The notes below the pieces were generated by a model. It was not told the origin of the DNA. It searched no databases and saw only the letters and a program-made list of their open reading frames with translations. Shown here in pieces: positions 5,374-8,041 of a DNA stretch of 8,041 bases. Each line of letters begins with the position of its first letter. The first letter of the stretch is position 1. The stretch is from Prevotella sp. (GTDB lineage Bacteria > Bacteroidota > Bacteroidia > Bacteroidales > Bacteroidaceae): positions 1 to 8,041 of the forward strand of contig JAFRMM010000202.1 of assembly GCA_017430675.1 (NCBI GenBank), in the 5' to 3' direction. Made by a program: the position numbers and the translations under genes.

Positions 5374-7314
5374 ATGAAATCTTTTACATCAAAACTTTCC
5401 ATCCTGTTGCTGTCTGCACTCGTTGGCCTGACAGCATGCACCAACGACAGTAATCCTGTGGTAAACCCAGAAGACACCGACGAATCCGAAGTCTTCATGC
5501 AGGACGAGCCAGACTACTCATCTGTAGTTATTGACGCTCCTGTGTTCATATCCGCTGGCATCAAACCAGAGGTAAGAGAGGGCCTACAGGCCTTTTTGAC
5601 CAACATCACTTCGCTTGATGACGCAGAAGTGGCTGTGGTGAGAGACGAGGACATCGGCACATACGACGGTGAACTGTTGGCTCTCTATCAGCGTGGAGGC
5701 TTTATCATCGTGGCACAACCTGACGGCGACCGTTATAGGGAGTTTGCCGCCAAGTATGGACTTCCTAATGTGTTGCCTTTCAACGCTTCGCAGGAGGTGT
5801 TGCTCTATGCCACCAGTAAGAAGCGCGAACACTATGTGCTTTACTCTACAAATCCATTTAATCCCGAAGAGATTGAAGACCCTCTGGTTCTCTCAATGTT
5901 AGAGCAAAATGCACAGAGTTACTACAAGCGCCGCATCTTTGAGATGTGCAGTTGGCTGAAGGAGCAGCGGACGGGGCGTGCAAGAACCAGAAGTGCAGTC
6001 CAGTATGTGACACAGTTCGATCCCAAAGTACTTATAGAGGAGTGTGACTTGATAAGCCAGAATTTCTCTGTACCGATGAAAAACGTAGTGGCTGACAGAA
6101 AGACGAGCAGTGCCGACTGGATTGATGCCACCGGTAGTGTAGTGGTGAAGTACACAGTCTATTCTGCATACGTATTCGAAGGCAACAAACAGCCAGGTGA
6201 CTACTACATTGTGAAAATGGACCTCACGGTGAGGAACGGCTCTGTGTTCAGCAGTTTCAAGAAGAAGCACGGTCTCATCACCCATTGGGGAGCCGGTTAC
6301 TACATGAAGCAGTTCGATCTCTCTTCGGCTATGGTCGATCCCTCGGAATATACCTTCAAGGCCGACGATGACAGGGAGACTCGAGAATGGAAATACAGGA
6401 ATCTGCAGGAAATTGCCAACTACATGATGGTGACCGGGAAAGTGCACAAAGATGTGATGGTGCCCGGCATCTCTTTCTACTCCAGTCCGTCACCGGGAAC
6501 CACCATCGGCAGCACCAGTTACACGTCTGGCATCAACATCGGGCTCAACGGCTCTCTTTCGGCAGGTACTGTGAGTTCGGCAGGCTTGGCATTCAGTGCC
6601 AGTCACTCCAAATCCGAGACGGTGAACATTAGCGATATAACCATTGAGGTGAACACCGAAGCCGAGTCACAGGCAGTCACCAATTCATACATCACCAAAC
6701 CCATCGGCAGTTTCACGTTCCCCGACGGTCATGACGAAAAGGATGTCGTGAACCTCATCCCGCTGGTGGCACGGTCCGATTTCAACGCACAGTCTGTCTG
6801 GTGCTGGGCTGTTCCTGTAAGCGAAGCAGTCCGCGACAGTTCGGATGCCAGTTTCATGTTGGCCACCTGCTTCGACTATGAGTACGCATCCTACGTCCAT
6901 TCCTCTGACGACCTGTTCTATCCTGATGGCTATCATAAGAGTTTCCATGCCAAGAACTATTCATACGCCCAGATACCACACCCCAGCCGCGTGCCGTTCG
7001 GTGTGATTGCGTTGAAGAACAATGAGACCCTTGCTATTTACAATATCAGGATATGGGCGCAGGATGACAAAGCCGGACAGGGTGACCCGCTCTATGTGGT
7101 GGAAAGCGGCTACCAGCCTGGCGAAGAGGCCCTGTGCGCCGTGCCCGTCGGTACTTACTATATAGAATTCTCCATGAAGTATAAGCAGCCCGACAATCCC
7201 ACCAACATCGTGGAAAGCCGATGGAAGATAGAGAGTGTCGAGGTGAAAAAGGCTATCGACCAAGAGAGTGCCACGACCAAGATATCTTCTGGCATCGCTG
7301 CATTAATAGAGTAA
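5374..7314 (+). CDS. Putative leukocidin/haemolysin-like pore-forming lipoprotein
   Basis: This 646-residue exported protein has a lipoprotein signal with lipobox LTAC (Cys22) and a linker NPVVNPEDTDE resembling that of the sulfatase. Residues about 50-195 form a mixed alpha/beta N-terminal domain. An Arg-rich stretch (QRTGRARTRS, 198-207) follows. Residues about 210-510 resemble the core of the leukocidin/alpha-haemolysin/Vibrio cytolysin family: a Gly/Ser/Thr-rich alternating segment (about 372-415, e.g. SGINIGLNGSLSAG and SASHSKSETV), like the membrane stem, then LIPLVARSDFNAQ (461-472), which recalls the conserved 'PPLVxSxFNPxF' region of that family. The last ~110 residues look like an added beta-sandwich. 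Such toxins assemble ring-shaped beta-barrel pores. The resemblance is from memory, not alignment. It starts 13 bases after the maturase gene with no promoter between, so it is probably the last gene of the operon. Alternatives are a non-lytic surface adhesin or another beta-pore family. No MACPF signature is seen. Confidence 0.6.
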   Translation: MKSFTSKLSILLLSALVGLTACTNDSNPVVNPEDTDESEVFMQDEPDYSSVVIDAPVFISAGIKPEVREGLQAFLTNITSLDDAEVAVVRDEDIGTYDGELLALYQRGGFIIVAQPDGDRYREFAAKYGLPNVLPFNASQEVLLYATSKKREHYVLYSTNPFNPEEIEDPLVLSMLEQNAQSYYKRRIFEMCSWLKEQRTGRARTRSAVQYVTQFDPKVLIEECDLISQNFSVPMKNVVADRKTSSADWIDATGSVVVKYTVYSAYVFEGNKQPGDYYIVKMDLTVRNGSVFSSFKKKHGLITHWGAGYYMKQFDLSSAMVDPSEYTFKADDDRETREWKYRNLQEIANYMMVTGKVHKDVMVPGISFYSSPSPGTTIGSTSYTSGINIGLNGSLSAGTVSSAGLAFSASHSKSETVNISDITIEVNTEAESQAVTNSYITKPIGSFTFPDGHDEKDVVNLIPLVARSDFNAQSVWCWAVPVSEAVRDSSDASFMLATCFDYEYASYVHSSDDLFYPDGYHKSFHAKNYSYAQIPHPSRVPFGVIALKNNETLAIYNIRIWAQDDKAGQGDPLYVVESGYQPGEEALCAVPVGTYYIEFSMKYKQPDNPTNIVESRWKIESVEVKKAIDQESATTKISSGIAALIE

Positions 7315-7382
7315 TCGATGCCTATGCCGACCTGCAAAACAAGATTCTTGAGTACCGCCATGCCACAGGACAGCACATGTAA
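7302..7382 (+). other. Coding-like tail in the -1 frame after the pore-former stop
   Basis: Directly across the TAA at 7312-7314, the -1 frame stays open to a TAA at 7380-7382 and reads INRVIDAYADLQNKILEYRH and then ATGQHM, a plausible amphipathic helix with codon use like the neighbouring genes. One added base near 7307-7311 would extend the upstream protein by about 23 residues. It may therefore be the decayed or frameshifted true C-terminus of the lipoprotein gene. Chance is a serious alternative because the stretch is short. Apart from this, the gap 7315-7439 holds nothing recognised. Confidence 0.25.
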
Positions 7383-7439
7383 TAATCTGGGCGGAACCAT
7401 AGGAATGTCCAGAAGTCCGTAATACAAATATCGTTAATT

Positions 7440-7484
7440 GTTTGGGAGTGCAAAAGGAAACTGAGTACCTTTGCACTCCCAAAC
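7440..7484. repeat. Long inverted repeat over the XRE-gene promoter; possible terminator of the upstream operon
   Basis: The left arm 7440-7457 (TTTGGGAGTGCAAAAGG preceded by G) pairs with the right arm 7468-7484 (CCTTTGCACTCCCAAA followed by C). There is one unpaired base and a 10-base loop. The right arm holds most of the -7 box at 7466-7473, and the left arm holds a TTTG 21 bases before it. A T-rich stretch follows (to about 7502), so in RNA from the upstream genes the same element could work as an intrinsic terminator. The sequence alone does not decide between operator and terminator; both may apply. Confidence 0.7.
7466..7473 (+). promoter_or_regulatory. -7 promoter box (TACCTTTG) of the small XRE gene
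   Basis: TACCTTTG fits the TAnnTTTG consensus. A TTTG at 7441-7444 lies 21 bases upstream, close to the expected -33 spacing, making this the best complete promoter in the window. The predicted leader is about 40 bases. Both boxes sit in the arms of an inverted repeat, which would suit repression by a dimeric regulator such as the downstream HTH protein; that link is inference. Confidence 0.55.
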
Positions 7485-7518
7485 TTATTTTGTCTAATTT
7501 TTAATCGTAACAAAAGCA

Positions 7519-7733
7519 ATGAAAGCAAAAAAGCAACAGTATGAATCGCAGTTACAACTGCTGAAAGTAATGTGGGAAAAAACGTAAGTTCAATTGAGTT
7601 GGCCCAGCGCATAGACGTTAGTCCTCAGGCTATGTGCCAGTTCGTAAACGGTCAAGTAGATCCGTCGTTATGGCGTCTTCACACCATCGCGGATGCCCTC
7701 GGTGTACGTGTCCGAGACCTGTTTCGAGAGTAA
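7519..7733 (+). pseudogene. Small XRE/Cro-type helix-turn-helix gene with a one-base frameshift
   Basis: Two frames together encode a complete ~71-residue XRE-type DNA-binding protein. The first, from ATG 7519, gives MKAKKQQYESQLQLLKVMWE and then stops at TAA 7585-7587. The -1 frame continues from the same place with KNVSSIELAQRIDVSPQAM, then CQFVNGQVDPSLWRLHTIAD and ALGVRVRDLF, ending at TAA 7731-7733. This second part is a typical helix-turn-helix (Q-x2-[VI]S-type recognition helix followed by the conserved 'G...PS...L..IA.AL.V...DLF' pattern). The break lies in a run of six A (7577-7582); seven A would restore one frame. It may be a true inactivating deletion, a sequencing or assembly error at a homopolymer, or slippage, since tRNA-Lys on AAA can re-pair with AAA one base back. 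A GTG at 7572 could alternatively start a 53-residue HTH-only protein. A -7 box and an inverted repeat lie upstream, and a terminator follows at 7757. Confidence 0.75.
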
Positions 7734-7756
7734 AAATAAAGTAATGACTTGATTAA

Positions 7757-7785
7757 TCGCACGGCGACCGAAAGTTGCCGTGCGA
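7757..7785 (+). terminator. Intrinsic terminator after the XRE gene
   Basis: The arms TCGCACGGC (7757-7765) and GCCGTGCGA (7777-7785) are perfect complements. Three further pairs, one of them G-U (7766-7768 with 7774-7776), close a CGAAA loop, giving a 12-bp G+C-rich stem. It is followed by the T-rich ATGTTCTTTTG. It lies 24 bases past the stop codon of the HTH gene and before the promoter of the next gene, as expected for a rho-independent terminator. Confidence 0.82.
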
Positions 7786-7796
7786 ATGTTCTTTTG

Positions 7797-7859
7797 TGTC
7801 CATTGTTTTGTGTAACTTTGTAGGTAAATAATGACATAAAACTACACAAAGAATGGACA
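7797..7859. repeat. Inverted repeat flanking the promoter and start codon of the ATPase gene
   Basis: The left arm 7797-7814 (TGTCCATTGTTTTGTGTA) is matched by the reverse complement of 7843-7859 (TGTCCATTCTTTGTGTA on the minus strand), with one base change and one missing base. The right arm includes the ATG at 7853. TTTTGTGT also repeats directly at 7792-7799 and 7806-7813. Because the left arm overlaps the -7 box, it is probably mostly upstream of the transcript, so a protein-binding site is likelier than an RNA hairpin. The role is inferred only from position. Confidence 0.55.
7813..7820 (+). promoter_or_regulatory. -7 promoter box (TAACTTTG) of the ATPase gene
   Basis: TAACTTTG is identical to the box before the first gene in this window and lies 40 bases before ATG 7853. 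The nearest upstream TTTG (7793-7796) is only 16 bases away, shorter than usual, so the -33 element is uncertain. The box lies after the terminator at 7757-7785, supporting an independent transcription unit. Confidence 0.6.
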
Positions 7860-8041
7860 ATGATTCAATGAAACAGCTGGACGTGGAACTGAGCCACGCG
7901 GGGGAGGCAACAACGCTGAGTCCGAAGATGCTGATGTTGGAGAAACTGAGGATTACGCCGGAGAAGGAACTGCCGCCGATGGACTTCCTGTTCCGGCTGT
8001 TCGGCAAGCCGTGTTTCCCTCGTCGCGAGCTGGTGGCGATA
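7853..8041 (+). CDS. AAA-family ATPase (RepA/RecA-like, mobile-element type), N-terminal part only
   Basis: The first 63 codons are in the window; the gene runs off the right end. The product starts MDNDSMKQLDVELSHAGEAT and reaches FLFRLFGKPCFPRRELVAI. In Bacteroidales AAA ATPases of the RepA/RecA-like type, a segment of the form 'LF..PCFPRGELVAITGKAKSGKT' leads directly into the Walker A loop, so the nucleotide-binding motif should begin just past base 8041. These ATPases are usually found in plasmids and integrative elements near primase and mobilisation genes and are thought to act as replication helicases. The assignment comes from remembered resemblance over a short stretch; the Walker motifs are not in view. 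The ATG at 7853 follows a -7 box and terminator, and the frame is open throughout. Confidence 0.6.
   Translation, partial: MDNDSMKQLDVELSHAGEATTLSPKMLMLEKLRITPEKELPPMDFLFRLFGKPCFPRRELVAI

Noticed and set aside
5374..7314. MACPF-type (BSAP-like) toxin as the family of the lipoprotein
   Set aside because: The Tyr-Gly-Thr-His signature of MACPF proteins is absent. The only similar string, ITHWGAG, lacks the surrounding pattern, and the stem-like and LIPLVARSDFN segments fit leukocidin-type proteins better.
7318..7422. A 34-codon ORF downstream of the pore-former gene
   Set aside because: The product (starting MPMPTCKTRFL) has no recognisable pattern, there is no promoter box, and it overlaps a frame with a better coding appearance.

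Overview
The window looks like chromosomal or integrated-element DNA from a member of the order Bacteroidales (Bacteroidota), most like Prevotella or a close relative. The reasons are four boxes matching the Bacteroidota -7 promoter element (TAnnTTTG) upstream of gene starts, weak or absent Shine-Dalgarno sequences, and family-typical proteins: an Rpn/PDDEXK_2 nuclease, a membrane-anchored AraC-type regulator, lipoproteins with an Asn/Asp/Pro-rich linker after the lipid Cys, and an anaerobic sulfatase-maturating enzyme. The species assignment is inference.

Layout from left to right, all genes on the + strand: (1) a promoter and an Rpn-family PD-(D/E)XK nuclease (101-946); (2) a multi-pass membrane protein ending in an AraC-type DNA-binding domain (996-2150); (3) a 215-base regulatory gap holding a hairpin, three tandem ~19-22 bp repeats with one inverted partial copy, and a -7 box; (4) a compact four-gene cluster made of a 46-residue single-pass membrane protein (2366-2506), a serine-type sulfatase lipoprotein (2515-4167), a radical-SAM/SPASM sulfatase-maturating enzyme (4167-5360) and a large lipoprotein with a leukocidin/haemolysin-like beta-pore core (5374-7314); (5) an inverted repeat overlapping a promoter, then a small XRE-type helix-turn-helix gene broken by a one-base frameshift in an A-run (7519-7733); (6) a clear intrinsic terminator, then a promoter and the first 63 codons of what looks like a RepA/RecA-like AAA ATPase of mobile elements (7853 onward, cut by the window end).

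The most notable unit is the cluster at 2366-7314. Gaps are 8 and 13 bases and the sulfatase and maturase genes overlap by one base, so co-transcription is likely. The maturase should convert the active-site Ser of the sulfatase to formylglycine. The sulfatase would then act on sulfated glycans at the cell surface or in the periplasm, and the last gene encodes a putative pore-forming lipoprotein. No SusC/SusD pair or glycoside hydrolase is present, so this is not an ordinary polysaccharide-utilisation locus. The two lipoproteins share a near-identical linker right after the lipidated Cys (NPIVNP / NPVVNP), which suggests they are displayed in the same way. The working hypothesis is a surface system in which desulfation of a glycan receptor is coupled to pore formation, controlled by the upstream AraC-type regulator through the tandem repeats. 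The pore-former assignment rests on remembered family resemblance and needs a profile or structure search.
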